Assembly (NCBI RefSeq): GCF_018282095.1
Contig: NZ_CP074127.1
Coordinates: forward strand, 1-64,000
DNA from: Pseudovibrio brasiliensis
GTDB lineage: Bacteria; Pseudomonadota; Alphaproteobacteria; Rhizobiales; Stappiaceae
Length of the DNA stretch: 64,000 nucleotides
Reading direction: 5' to 3'
Shown here: piece after piece, positions 23,672 to 33,082 of the stretch
How positions within the stretch are numbered: position 1 is the first letter of the stretch
Layout of the letters: each line of letters starts with the position of its first letter
Notes under the pieces: generated by a model
The model's database searches: none
Seen by the model: the letters and a program-made list of their open reading frames with translations, nothing else
Told to the model about the DNA's origin: nothing
Translations under genes and position numbers: made by a program

Positions 23672-25936
23672 TTAATAAATATCCTGTTTTTTACGCGGAA
23701 TTATGATTCCTTGCTTGGTGAACCTGATCTTGGACTGTTCTTCTTTAAGGAAAGAAGCAAGATCAAATTTTTGTGTTGCCCAAACGTAAGTTTTACCTGC
23801 TGCCAAATGAATGCTGGTGTTGCGCAATTCTTCAGGAAGAAACTTAGACTGCAAAGTAAACTCACCTGTCCTCTTTGCTTTTACAGAGAGGAAAGCAAGC
23901 ACACCATCACGCAGCACAGCGCTGATCAGATACCCGCCGTGGGCTGGCAGATTGAAGAATGAGGCGTCCTTCCAACTTTGCGGGATTGCCGGGAACACGC
24001 GGATCTTACCGCCCCAGCTTTGCAGCAACATGTCTATCGCCGCCGTTGCGCCTGTGAGAGGAACTTCCACAGTGGTCGCGTCAACTCCGGCGTGTTCATA
24101 ATACTGCGTGTTGGTCAGATGCATCCGTCCGCCTGCACCCGTATCTAGAAACGCCCGCAGATACTCATGGGCAAGGTCGCCTTCGCCAATGGCAGCGTAG
24201 AGTGAAGCTGCGCCGGTGAAGGAGTAGCCCACCAGCTTCTCGTGTGGTTCATGAGGTGACTTTGAGAAGCTCTGCCAATGATCGACAGACTTGCGAATAC
24301 GCTCCTTTTCGCCCTCTTGATCCGCATTGCGCAGGTAAAACGGATAGGCCATTAACAAGTGACTGTAATGCCGGTGCGCGTCGGTTAGGGTGACATCCTC
24401 ACCAATCAGATAACCGGTCTCTTTTGAATATGGATAGTCTACCAGTCGCCCCAGAATCTCAGCATATTCCAGCTTTTCTTCGGTGTCAGGTTCAAGGGGC
24501 AGATAAGTGGAGATCGCCCACTTCAGCACAGCAAGGTCATAGTTGCAATTAGAGGCGGATTTGTATTCTGGTGAGAACGTTTCCGGCAGATGGATGGAAC
24601 CATCGGATGCATAGATAAAATGGTGCCAATAGAACTGAATTCCCTTCTTCAGGAAGTGCTTAACGACCGTGTGAAGCGTATCCTGATCGTCTTCATAAGA
24701 GGCTGAGAGCCATAGGTTATGGACGAGCCAGAGGAAGTTCCCAAGCGTGGCATCCTGCACGTTTTGTGTATGGTAGGCAGTACCATCCGCAATGCCAGCA
24801 CCGTCAGTTAAGGGCGCTATCGGTGTTGGTTTTGGTCCCGGTGGGCAAAAGTCCACGTTGGTGACGGTGTATAGATTATACCCACCAGTCTCTCCACCCA
24901 TTTTTGACAGTTGGTGTTCATGTTCCTGTAACTGGCGAATGAGTGGCTTCATCAGATCAGAGCGATTGCCATATACGCAGATCCAGTAGGTGAGCTGGGA
25001 GTTTAGATTGTGCCAGACGCCGGGCCACGGGGTTGTCGGATCAAACCAAACACCTTGCAGATCAATCAGGGCACCATCTGGGCGAGTGAGGCAGCGGAGC
25101 TTGTAGAACTGGAAGTCTATGTAGGATTCTAGTTCCTCATCCGGCAGCGAAATCAGCGTCCGGCTGGCATACTCCGCCCATTCGTCCTCATGGGATTGCC
25201 TTTGTGTCTCATAGGGTTCGTTTAGCGTTGCCTGAAGATTGGTGCATGCAGTTTCCGCAAGCTGACTATTGTTGTAGCGGTCATACTCTATACGGCAGAA
25301 ATGCCGGAGGCTTTGGTGATGGCGCTGAGTTGAGGTCGCAACGATCACCTCTCCAGCCTTCATGCCACGCTCATGGTAGGTCGTACTTGTGTATGCACCA
25401 ATGTCATCTGCGTAGGACCGAACGTCTGCTAACTCAAACGGCCCGTTGTCGTGCGGATGTGAGTTTCGGGTGCGGGAAGACTGCGGGTTTTTGACTGGAT
25501 GATAGATAAGTGTGGAGCTTGTCACAGCCTGCTTCACATCAAGGATGATGCTGTCACTTAAAGCATGGCAGAAGCAGGTGAGGGTGACGTCTTCCTCTTC
25601 CAGCTTCAACGTGCCAGACAGAATGCCAGCAGCAAGGTCAAGCAATAGTTCCACGCTTTTGATCTTGCTGGAGAAGGTGAGGTCACAGAAACCCAGTGGT
25701 TTGCGATGAGCCATCACCTCTGGATTAACGTTGTAGACGTCCGCTCGTCCCAGAGCCAGTTGTAGCGTCCTGTCACTTGTCTGGAACAGCATCACACCGA
25801 CAAGCCCGGACCCAAGCAGAATGCTCTCCTGCTGACGTTGTGGGAGAGCGTTGTAGAGAACCTTGTTCCTTCTGAGTTTGCCAAGCTGGGCGTCTCGGCT
25901 GATCCGTTCAATGTCACTCTGTTCCAGAAGGGGCAT
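23672..25936 (-). CDS. GH95-like glycoside hydrolase (alpha-L-fucosidase family)
   Basis: 754 residues from ATG 25936. The (alpha/alpha)6-barrel family GH95 is seen in GALIDLQGVWFDP..WHNLNSQLTYWICVYGN (the family's two Asn in NLN), SPEYKSASNCNYD, DAHRHYSHLLMAYPF and the C-terminal MLLQSWGGKIRVFPAIPQSW. GH95 enzymes remove alpha-1,2-L-fucose (some act on L-galactose). There is no signal peptide, so it acts in the cytoplasm on imported oligosaccharides. A TTG at 26029 would extend it, but no ribosome binding site supports that. Sequence is a divergent member, so the sugar is not certain. Confidence 0.82.
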   Translation of the reverse strand: MPLLEQSDIERISRDAQLGKLRRNKVLYNALPQRQQESILLGSGLVGVMLFQTSDRTLQLALGRADVYNVNPEVMAHRKPLGFCDLTFSSKIKSVELLLDLAAGILSGTLKLEEEDVTLTCFCHALSDSIILDVKQAVTSSTLIYHPVKNPQSSRTRNSHPHDNGPFELADVRSYADDIGAYTSTTYHERGMKAGEVIVATSTQRHHQSLRHFCRIEYDRYNNSQLAETACTNLQATLNEPYETQRQSHEDEWAEYASRTLISLPDEELESYIDFQFYKLRCLTRPDGALIDLQGVWFDPTTPWPGVWHNLNSQLTYWICVYGNRSDLMKPLIRQLQEHEHQLSKMGGETGGYNLYTVTNVDFCPPGPKPTPIAPLTDGAGIADGTAYHTQNVQDATLGNFLWLVHNLWLSASYEDDQDTLHTVVKHFLKKGIQFYWHHFIYASDGSIHLPETFSPEYKSASNCNYDLAVLKWAISTYLPLEPDTEEKLEYAEILGRLVDYPYSKETGYLIGEDVTLTDAHRHYSHLLMAYPFYLRNADQEGEKERIRKSVDHWQSFSKSPHEPHEKLVGYSFTGAASLYAAIGEGDLAHEYLRAFLDTGAGGRMHLTNTQYYEHAGVDATTVEVPLTGATAAIDMLLQSWGGKIRVFPAIPQSWKDASFFNLPAHGGYLISAVLRDGVLAFLSVKAKRTGEFTLQSKFLPEELRNTSIHLAAGKTYVWATQKFDLASFLKEEQSKIRFTKQGIIIPRKKQDIY

Positions 25937-26032
25937 GCTCAATCCAAAATATAAACTGGCGAAATGGGTTCGCCAAAGACTAACGAAGTGTTTTGACGCA
26001 GGGCAGCACAGTCTATTGAAAAATTTCAATTA

Positions 26033-26779
26033 TCAGGCTGCTGAAGCTGAATACTTTGAGATCTCCACAAACCGCCGTGACAACTCATGCTCAGGTGCAG
26101 CGAAGAACTCCTCTGTTGCTTTGTGTTCCACGATCCTGCCGCCATCCATGACTGCGATATCATCTGCGAGTTTTGCCAAGGTTTGCAGATCGTGGGAGAT
26201 GGTGAGGATGCCCATGTTCATCTCTACGCGTACCTTGCGCAGAAGGGATGTGATCTGCTCTTGAGTGACCAGATCCAGTGCGGAAAGTGGTTCATCCAGT
26301 ACAAGAAAGCGCGGTTTCACGGCTAAAGCGCGTGCCAAAGCAACGCGTTGGCATTGTCCGCCGGAAAGCTGGTGGGGGCGTTTTGCGGCGCAGGCATCTT
26401 CCAGCCCAACCATTTGGAGCAACTCACGTGCCTGTTTTCGCCGTGCAGCTTTGGGCAGCTTATGGATGGCTTTCAGTGGCTCGCAGATCAGGTCCAACGC
26501 GCTCAGGAAAGGGCTGAGTGCGGCCTGCGGGTCCTGCCACATGTAGTGGATGATATCTCCGGTTTTACTGAGGTTGGGAAAGAAGATCTGGTTGTTGTGA
26601 AACAGCGCGTCTTGTGGTGCCGGGAGGATCCCTGTCATGGCCTTGGCCAGCGTTGATTTCCCGCAGCCGGAGCGGCCGACAAGACCTGTGGTGCGCGAGG
26701 GATGCAGGGTCAGGCTAACTTCAGAAAGAACCTGATTGTCGCCATAGGCAATGGAGAGATGTCTTGCTTCCATGGTCAT
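26033..26779 (-). CDS. oligopeptide/oligosaccharide-type ABC ATPase (second)
   Basis: A 248-residue ATPase: Walker A GRSGCGKST, Q-loop MWQDPQAALSPF, signature LSGGQCQRVALARAL, Walker B FLVLDEPLSALD, His in ISHDLQTLA. It powers import through the two permeases encoded upstream. It starts at ATG 26779, overlapping the stop of the first ATPase gene by 4 bp (ATGA), with GGAAAGG upstream. It corresponds to the OppF/DppF/NikE position. Confidence 0.92.
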   Translation of the reverse strand: MTMEARHLSIAYGDNQVLSEVSLTLHPSRTTGLVGRSGCGKSTLAKAMTGILPAPQDALFHNNQIFFPNLSKTGDIIHYMWQDPQAALSPFLSALDLICEPLKAIHKLPKAARRKQARELLQMVGLEDACAAKRPHQLSGGQCQRVALARALAVKPRFLVLDEPLSALDLVTQEQITSLLRKVRVEMNMGILTISHDLQTLAKLADDIAVMDGGRIVEHKATEEFFAAPEHELSRRFVEISKYSASAA

Positions 26780-27561
26780 AGTTGAAGCCTTTCCATAGCT
26801 CTTGTGATTTCGGCGGTGGCCCGGTGGCAATCCGGCGCGACGGGTAGGTTTAGATCGCAAGCGTCGACAATTCTGCCAGCATCCATCACCAGCACGGAGG
26901 TGCAGGTTTGGCGAATAATGCGCAGGTCGTGGCTGACGAACAGCAGAGCGGAACCCGTTTCTTGTTGGACTACATCGAGGGCTTGCAATGTTTCATGCTC
27001 GGTGATCACATCAAGCCCAGTGGTTGGCTCATCAGCGATCAGGATGGTTGGCTTTAGAATCAAGGCCATAGCCATCATTACGCGCTGCTTCATGCCGCCA
27101 CTGAGAGCATTGGGGTATTGCTTCAGGCAATGCTTGGGGAGAGAAACCGCCTCCAGTGCCCGACAGATTGCAAGGTGCGCTTCCTGTCCGAGCAGCGAGA
27201 TAGTGCCAGCGGTTTCCAGCAGCTGTCTCTCAACTGTCAGGCTGGGGTGCAAAGCGCTGCCGGGGCTTTGGAAAATGCAGAAGATGCCTGTGCCTCTGAT
27301 CCGTTGTTTTTCTGCATGATGCATCTGCAACAGGTCTTTGCCCTGAAAGCAGATCGAGCCCTTCGTTGCTTCAAGCGGAGCACGTAAAGCGCCGGTAATT
27401 GCGTGGCAGGTCAGTGACTTACCGCAACCGGATTTGCCGATCAGGCCTAAGCGTTGCCCTGCGGCAAGCTCAAAGCTCACGCCCTCAACCAATGGCTCGT
27501 TGTTCTGAGCAGCATTGGCGATGGTGAGATCTTGGACCTGAAGAAGGGGGATTTCTACCAT
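26776..27561 (-). CDS. oligopeptide/oligosaccharide-type ABC ATPase (first)
   Basis: A 261-residue ATPase of the OppD/NikD position. Walker A GKSGCGKSL, Q-loop IFQSPGSALHPS, signature LSGGMKQRVMMAMAL, Walker B ILIADEPTTGLD, switch His in VSHDLRII. It starts inside the end of the permease gene (7-bp overlap) and ends in a 4-bp overlap with the second ATPase, so translation is coupled. The long frame upstream of 27561 is not coding. Confidence 0.92.
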   Translation of the reverse strand: MVEIPLLQVQDLTIANAAQNNEPLVEGVSFELAAGQRLGLIGKSGCGKSLTCHAITGALRAPLEATKGSICFQGKDLLQMHHAEKQRIRGTGIFCIFQSPGSALHPSLTVERQLLETAGTISLLGQEAHLAICRALEAVSLPKHCLKQYPNALSGGMKQRVMMAMALILKPTILIADEPTTGLDVITEHETLQALDVVQQETGSALLFVSHDLRIIRQTCTSVLVMDAGRIVDACDLNLPVAPDCHRATAEITRAMERLQL

Positions 27562-28424
27562 CGATAGGGTTTCCTCTTGTCCAGCTGAAAACGGATGCCC
27601 TCGCCGACCAGGTTGAAGCTGAGAACGGCGAGGATGATGACGATGCCGGGAGCCAGCACTACACTTGGGCGTTCGGCGAAGAAGGGACGTGCTTCGTTGA
27701 GCATAGCGCCCCATTCTGCTGCAGGTGGCTGAGCACCTAGGCCGAGGAAGCTGAGGGAGGATAGCACCAGCAAAAGCCCTGCCATTTCAAGGGAGAGAAC
27801 CACCAGCAATGGGGGTAAAATCTGCGGAAGGATGTGTCGTCCGATGATGCTGAGCGGCTTCTGCCCGCATTGGCGGGAGGCGAGAACGTATTCTTTGGAG
27901 GCGGCATCCAGCGTAAGAGTCCGCACCAAACGCGCCAGACTTGGCCACCAAGCCAGAGCAACGCCGATGACGGCGGAGGTCAGGGACGCGCCCAGATAGC
28001 CGATGATGGCGAGGGCGAACACCAGCATGGGGAACGCGAGGAAGATATCTGCAATCCGCATCAAAACCGCATCAGCCCAGCCTTTACAGAGGGCGGAGAG
28101 CAGACCGACAGGTAGCGCGATAGCGAGGATAAGGCCGGCTGTTGTCAGTGCTGTGCCTAGAGAAAGTGCCGTACCAGCCATCAGGCGGGAGAGGATACAG
28201 CGGCCCAGATGGTCAGTACCGAGCGGATAGGTCAGGTTAGGTGCACTGAGGCGGTGGAGCAGATCGATCTGGTTGGGTGGGTGTGGCGCGAAGGCTTCTC
28301 CACCCAGAGCGAGCGTGATGAAGACGCATAGGAAGAGGCCGCCCAGTAGAAACGTGGTTTTGCCTCTGAACAGGTCCGTAACCCGCGAAAGAGGGAGGGA
28401 TCTAGCACTCTCAACGTAAGCCAT
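27555..28424 (-). CDS. ABC permease, OppC/DppC type
   Basis: 289 residues, about six membrane segments. It has the N-terminal OppC-like segment with APHPPNQIDLLHRLSAPNLTYPLGTDHLGRCILSRLMAGTALSL, and the EAA-loop region (DAASKEYVLASRQCGQKPLSIIGRHILPQIL) that touches the ATPases. ATG 28424 is chosen for AAGGAGG six bases upstream. It overlaps the end of the OppB-type gene by 14 bp. Confidence 0.92.
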   Translation of the reverse strand: MAYVESARSLPLSRVTDLFRGKTTFLLGGLFLCVFITLALGGEAFAPHPPNQIDLLHRLSAPNLTYPLGTDHLGRCILSRLMAGTALSLGTALTTAGLILAIALPVGLLSALCKGWADAVLMRIADIFLAFPMLVFALAIIGYLGASLTSAVIGVALAWWPSLARLVRTLTLDAASKEYVLASRQCGQKPLSIIGRHILPQILPPLLVVLSLEMAGLLLVLSSLSFLGLGAQPPAAEWGAMLNEARPFFAERPSVVLAPGIVIILAVLSFNLVGEGIRFQLDKRKPYRW

Positions 28425-29355
28425 GCTCATCCTCCTTGAGTTGAGGCATGAGCCATTGGTTTGTGAGGTCTGCCAGGAAGTTTGCCAGAAAGAACACCAG
28501 TCCCATAAACAACAGATAGGCCTGCAAAATCGCGAAGTCCCGCTCTGCAATGGCCTGCAGAGCCAGTTGGCCAAGCCCCGGCAAGTTGAAGATGTTTTCG
28601 ATAATTACTGAGCCACCAAGAAGCGAACCGAAGGAGATTGCCCAGTTGGTGACAAGGGGCGGCAGAATGGATTTCAGCACATGGCGGCCCAAAATTGCGC
28701 GGCGGGACAGACCCTTAGTGATGGCCAGACGAATGTAATCCTCGCTCATCACTGCAATGATCCGCTCCCTCACCAAACGGCTCATCACGGCTGCATTGCC
28801 AAGCGCCAGTGTGATCACAGGTAAGATCAGATCCTGCGCATTGCCAAACTGTAGCAGCTTGAACCACCCGAGACCTAATGCAAACACCGCCAGCAGAAAC
28901 AGCGCCAGCCAGAAGGAGGGAACGGAAACCAGAAACATGGTCAGCACGTAAAGGCTGGTGGAGAGCGACGTACGCTGCGAAACAGCCGTGACGGTGCCGA
29001 GCACCAGCGACAGGACCAGCGAACTGACAAAGGCCAGAACAGATAGCGTTGCTGTGATCGGTAAGTGCTCTTTGAACAGCTCCAGCACGGGGCGGCCCGA
29101 AGCAATAGAGGTGCCCAGATCCAGTCGAAAGAGATCCAATAGCCAGATAAAATAACGTTGGATCAGTGGCTTATCCAAACCATACTCCACCCGCAATGCC
29201 TCCACCTGTTCGGCGGTGAACGACACGCCTAGGCGGCGCAATTCCATCTCAATAGGATCGCCGGGGGTGAGGCCGATGATTAAAAAACCAATCAGGGTCA
29301 TGCCAAACAGAGTTGGTATTCCCGAAAGCGTGCGCTTGAAAACAAACTGCTTCAT
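28411..29355 (-). CDS. ABC permease, OppB/DppB type
   Basis: 314 residues with about six membrane segments. Family motifs are MTLIGFLIIGLTPGDPIEMELRRLG (first segment and loop), GLDKPLIQRYFIWLLDLFRLDLGTSI, and the EAA loop DYIRLAITKGLSRRAILGRHVLKSILPP. Forms the membrane channel with the OppC-type permease encoded by the overlapping next gene. It follows the first solute-binding protein by 65 bp. Confidence 0.93.
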   Translation of the reverse strand: MKQFVFKRTLSGIPTLFGMTLIGFLIIGLTPGDPIEMELRRLGVSFTAEQVEALRVEYGLDKPLIQRYFIWLLDLFRLDLGTSIASGRPVLELFKEHLPITATLSVLAFVSSLVLSLVLGTVTAVSQRTSLSTSLYVLTMFLVSVPSFWLALFLLAVFALGLGWFKLLQFGNAQDLILPVITLALGNAAVMSRLVRERIIAVMSEDYIRLAITKGLSRRAILGRHVLKSILPPLVTNWAISFGSLLGGSVIIENIFNLPGLGQLALQAIAERDFAILQAYLLFMGLVFFLANFLADLTNQWLMPQLKEDEHGLR

Positions 29356-29420
29356 TTGCTTATCTTTCGTGAAAAGGCAGCACAGAGCACCGCAACGCGA
29401 TAGCCCGTGCTGCGCATCTC

Positions 29421-30977
29421 TTATTTGGTCTGAGTAACCTGGCCGTAGTCGATCCAGTCAGCGTGTTCGAACATAGGAACCTTCAGGCCCGGACGGGACA
29501 GGTTGAAGTTCGGTACCATCAGGATTGGAATAGCCGCCAGTTTGGTCTGCACGATTTCACGGTGCGCTTCACGAACAAGTTCAATAACTTCTTCGCGGCT
29601 CTGTGCCTGACGGGCGTTGTCGAGAATGGTGTCCAGCTTGCCACCCGGGGCAGTGTACTGGTAGCCCCACGGGGTTTTGGAGTGGAACAGGTTGTACAGT
29701 AGATAGGTTGGGTCTGCATTATTGTTGGAGGCGAACTCCATGTACAGATCCGCTTCGCCTGTTGCTAGGTAGGTGTCGTCGTAAACGCCTGAATCATCTA
29801 CCTGAACCAGCTCAATGTCGATGCCAATGCCACGGAACATCTGCTCCAGAAGCTCTGGCATTGGGCGGACGCTGGAAACATTCGGGTAAGCAGCAACAAG
29901 GCGCAGTTTCATCGCTTTGCCGTCTTTGCTGCGCATGCCATCGCTGCCTTTGGTCCAGCCAGCTTCATCCAGCAGAGCCTCTGCTTTTGGGATGTTGTAA
30001 TCAAAGCCATCGACGTGATCGTCACCAAGACCAAACATCCAGTTTGGCAAAATGCCTTTTGCAACAACGCCTTTGCCGTTGAACAGCACCTGAGCGAGCT
30101 GCTCGCGGTTAATGGCATAGGCCAGCGCTTCACGGACGCGTTTGTCCTTCAGCGTGTCGTATGGCGCCTTACCGTGCAGGTTGGTCAGTAGAGCCACGTA
30201 ACGGATTGGACGGGACTCATGCACCACGACAGAACCGTCTTTTGGCAGGCTTAGCAGCATTTGAGGCGTAACCTCAGCTACGATGTCGACTTCCTTGTTC
30301 TGCAGTGCCAGCAAACGCACCTGATCATCGGCGATGAAGTGGTAGGTGATGTTCTCAACCTTCGGCTTCTCGCCCCAGTACTCATCGTTCCGCTTCATGC
30401 TGATGGACTGTTTAGGCTGATAGTTTTCCAGCAGGTAAGGGCCTGTTCCGATTGGGTTTTCTGCGCGATCACCATGAATGGAGAACAGAGAGGCTCCGCG
30501 GTGGGTCATGTTTTCGATGACGAGCGAGGAGTTGATCTCGGACTTGAAGGTGAAGGTGTAAGGCCCGGTTTGGTCAAAGCTTTCCTGATCAATCTGCAGG
30601 AAGTCAGAGCGGCCCTGATCATACAGCTTCAGCGCGTCGATTGCGGCTTTCGCATCAAAGGTCTGTCCGTCATGGAACGTGATGCCTTCGCGCAGCTTGA
30701 TGCTGTAGATGCCGTCTTTGTAGTCCCAGGTTTCAAACAGAACGCCTTGCGGAATGAAGTTTTCGTCTGGCTTTACAGCGGTTTCCACGATCTGTCCTGC
30801 TGGACGGCGGGTGGTGAAGTTGAACTTCTTCGGGTCCACGCTGTAGCGGTCTTTCTTCACCGCAACGCGCAGCTGCTGGATGTCTTCCGCGTGCACTGTG
30901 GAGACGCCAGAAACCAGAGCAGGAAGTGACGCTGCCAGAATACCACTGACGCTAAGTATTTGTTTGAACTTGTTCAT
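29421..30977 (-). CDS. ABC transporter solute-binding protein (family 5)
   Basis: 518 residues with a Sec signal peptide ending near STVHA. The family-5 signature is clear: LREGITFHDGQTFDAKAAIDALK, NPIGTGPYLLENYQPKQSISMKRNDEYWG, DKRVREALAYAINREQLAQVLFNGKGV. It is the first gene of the leftward operon that goes on to two permeases, two ATPases, a GH95-like enzyme and a second binding protein. Such proteins usually bind peptides, nickel or oligosaccharides; the GH95 gene favours sugar. Confidence 0.9.
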   Translation of the reverse strand: MNKFKQILSVSGILAASLPALVSGVSTVHAEDIQQLRVAVKKDRYSVDPKKFNFTTRRPAGQIVETAVKPDENFIPQGVLFETWDYKDGIYSIKLREGITFHDGQTFDAKAAIDALKLYDQGRSDFLQIDQESFDQTGPYTFTFKSEINSSLVIENMTHRGASLFSIHGDRAENPIGTGPYLLENYQPKQSISMKRNDEYWGEKPKVENITYHFIADDQVRLLALQNKEVDIVAEVTPQMLLSLPKDGSVVVHESRPIRYVALLTNLHGKAPYDTLKDKRVREALAYAINREQLAQVLFNGKGVVAKGILPNWMFGLGDDHVDGFDYNIPKAEALLDEAGWTKGSDGMRSKDGKAMKLRLVAAYPNVSSVRPMPELLEQMFRGIGIDIELVQVDDSGVYDDTYLATGEADLYMEFASNNNADPTYLLYNLFHSKTPWGYQYTAPGGKLDTILDNARQAQSREEVIELVREAHREIVQTKLAAIPILMVPNFNLSRPGLKVPMFEHADWIDYGQVTQTK

Positions 30978-31012
30978 TTTAATTCCAATCTTTGTCTTTG
31001 ATCTTGCGAAAA

Positions 31013-31432
31013 TCAGAGAAAGACTGGAGGGGCTCGTGGGGCATGGCTTCGCCGCGGAATTGCATAGTGCCCCACCTCGTTGGGGGCGAAGACACGCTTC
31101 GGCTTTGCAGGTTCAAGGATAAAAATGCTCTGCGGTGCAGCATCAGGCGACTTCAGCGAAGCAAATGAGAACATACAGAACGCATTGTTCTGCTTATCTT
31201 TTTGCTCTTCGTCTTCATCGGAGGTCTCGATGAAAATCTGCTGTAGGCCCTGGGATGTGCAGATCGTGATTTCAAAACCATCCGTACCGGCGCGCGGCAT
31301 CATGCCGGGCGGCGCGATAAGCTGCAGGATCACAAACCATGTTGCGAGCCAGCAGGCCAATACGGTTGTTGGTTTCAAAGCCAAGTGAGTGCACCTTGCG
31401 CTTGATGAGCCATCAGAGCCAACCTCAGTCAT
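31013..31432 (-). CDS. DUF2946-like small membrane-linked protein
   Basis: 139 residues if started at ATG 31432; a TTG at 31384 with AAGGTG upstream is also possible. One hydrophobic segment (TVLACWLATWFVILQLIAPPGMM) is followed by DGFEITICTSQGLQQIFIE and ends with PRAPP. Both the ICT-x-QG motif and the arginine/proline end are typical of DUF2946 proteins, often found near metal or TonB genes. It is a paralogue of the next gene upstream (31640-32035). It lies 35 bp before the ABC operon. Confidence 0.65.
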   Translation of the reverse strand: MTEVGSDGSSSARCTHLALKPTTVLACWLATWFVILQLIAPPGMMPRAGTDGFEITICTSQGLQQIFIETSDEDEEQKDKQNNAFCMFSFASLKSPDAAPQSIFILEPAKPKRVFAPNEVGHYAIPRRSHAPRAPPVFL

Positions 31433-31639
31433 TGCTGAGATTGAGGGGATAAGCGAGTGGCAGGAGTAGAGCCCTGCAGGTCCGATGCATGCAATTGTGG
31501 CACTGGCTTTCCTGCAAGCAGCCTGCAGAAAACCTTTGGTTGCCATGGGTTTGCATGACGGAGCCAGAATGTCCTTTGAGAAAATAGCCCTTTTATGTCA
31601 GCATATTAGCCAAACTAAGAAAGGCCGGGACAAACCAAA

Positions 31640-32035
31640 TTATGCTTGGATGGGAGGTGCTCTGGGCGCCGCGATGCGCACGGTCGTTTCCGTAAGTGCA
31701 ATACTTGTCGGAAGCGTAACCACATCAATAGGAAGGGGAGAAGCGTCGAACTCTGTGTGCGGGGAAGCGCTGAGTGCCTTGGCAACAACATTGCCGAATG
31801 CGCAATTGTCGTAGGCTTCCTGCTCTTCTGTTTGCTGGATTTCGTTGCCATGCTCGTCAAGGAGCACGGTTTGCATACCTTGAGCGGTACAGATGACAAT
31901 CTCAAAGCCGTCCTCACCTCCGGACACCATCATGCCGGGAGGCGCAACAAGCTGCATCAACACAAACAGTGCAGCTAATACAGTCGCTTTGGCTTTTGTC
32001 AGTTTCACAGCAAACTCTAGTAACGCTAAGTGCAT
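31640..32035 (-). CDS. DUF2946-like small membrane-linked protein (paralogue)
   Basis: 131 residues. Hydrophobic segment ATVLAALFVLMQLVAPPGMM, then EDGFEIVICTAQGMQTVLLDEHG, a Cys in DNCAFGN and the end AAPRAPPIQA. The protein aligns with the one at 31013-31432 over its whole length. Each pair of Cys lies on the periplasmic side if the hydrophobic part is an anchor. Function unknown; a metal role is suggested by relatives only. Confidence 0.72.
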   Translation of the reverse strand: MHLALLEFAVKLTKAKATVLAALFVLMQLVAPPGMMVSGGEDGFEIVICTAQGMQTVLLDEHGNEIQQTEEQEAYDNCAFGNVVAKALSASPHTEFDASPLPIDVVTLPTSIALTETTVRIAAPRAPPIQA

Positions 32036-32240
32036 TTCCGCCTTAGGCTAGTACAAAATACGTGTCAATGACTTTTACTTATCTCTCTTGTGACTCTATG
32101 AAAAAATTTTAGTGGGCTGTGGTGCACTTTTGCTTGGCAGGAACAGGTAAGCACCCAAGAAAATATCATGTTTTCATGGAGTTATTGCGCGCAAGAGATG
32201 TAGAGACTACGGGAATAAACTGACAACTGCTCAGATAGCG

Positions 32241-32933
32241 CTAAACCGCCGCAGCTTGATAAGCCTGGGTTGCGTTGAGGAGCAGGGCGGATGGGTCGGA
32301 GGCGGTTTCAGGGTATTCCTGAACCTGCAGCAGAGACTGTAAGCCACTGACTTCGCTGGCTTCCTGCTCTTCACCACCAAGGTTCTTCTCACGAAGCTCG
32401 GTGTAGGCTTGAGCCAGGTTGGTTTGAGCCTGTGCTGCAACGGCCTGATCCTGACCGGATGGCTGTGCAGGGGCTAGGGCTGCTGCGATGACGGTGGTCA
32501 GCTTTGCGATGCTGGCTTCCGGGTCTCCGGAGATGGGTGCGGAGTCAATTGAGACTTCGCCGCCAATGGCATAGCTGTGACCATCCGGGCCGCGAGACTC
32601 GGTATAACTCGGTGCTCCGGCGTAGGCTCCACCTGCTGCTGCGTGGGCTTGTTCATGAGCGCGAACTTCTGCGTCGCGGGTCTTAAGCTCTTGAACTTGC
32701 TCCTGTTCTCCATCCGAAAGTTGTCCGTTTTCATTCTTGGACTTTTCAGAGGAGGAAGAGGCTGCAACTGGGTTGGCGGAAAGGTCGCTGGTGATCGTGA
32801 CCGAATCCTTCGGAACCGCATGCTCAATGGAAAAAGACGTGGATTCCTGTAGGTTTACGCGTGCGGGCTGTGCTGCGTTGTAAGACGCAGAACGAGCAAG
32901 TCCGGTAAAAGAGGATCCTATTCCATCTATCAT
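32241..32933 (-). CDS. SprA-related putative metalloprotease
   Basis: 230 residues with the core RDAEVRAHEQAHAAAGGAYAGAPSYTESRGPDGHSYAIGGEVSIDSAPI. HEQAH is an HExxH zinc site. This is the SprA-related / CJM1_0395 family, whose members are putative metalloproteases of unknown target. The N-terminal 80 residues are Ser- and Ala-rich and low in complexity. It is monocistronic, 205 bp from the DUF2946-like gene. Confidence 0.85.
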   Translation of the reverse strand: MIDGIGSSFTGLARSASYNAAQPARVNLQESTSFSIEHAVPKDSVTITSDLSANPVAASSSSEKSKNENGQLSDGEQEQVQELKTRDAEVRAHEQAHAAAGGAYAGAPSYTESRGPDGHSYAIGGEVSIDSAPISGDPEASIAKLTTVIAAALAPAQPSGQDQAVAAQAQTNLAQAYTELREKNLGGEEQEASEVSGLQSLLQVQEYPETASDPSALLLNATQAYQAAAV

Positions 32934-33082
32934 AGGTTGAACTTATACAAGTTACCGGTGCTTTTGGTAAAGGGTTTTCTGGTACACAATTTTGTTAGGT
33001 GTGCTACGGTTTTGCTTTGGGCGTATGCTGTAAACCTGTGTATCTAAAGGAAAGATCGCGCGGGGCTTGAGGGAATTCGGGA

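Noticed and set aside
25937-26029. N-terminal extension of the GH95-like protein to a TTG at 26029
   Set aside because: No ribosome binding site precedes it and the extra residues do not look like a signal peptide or family sequence.
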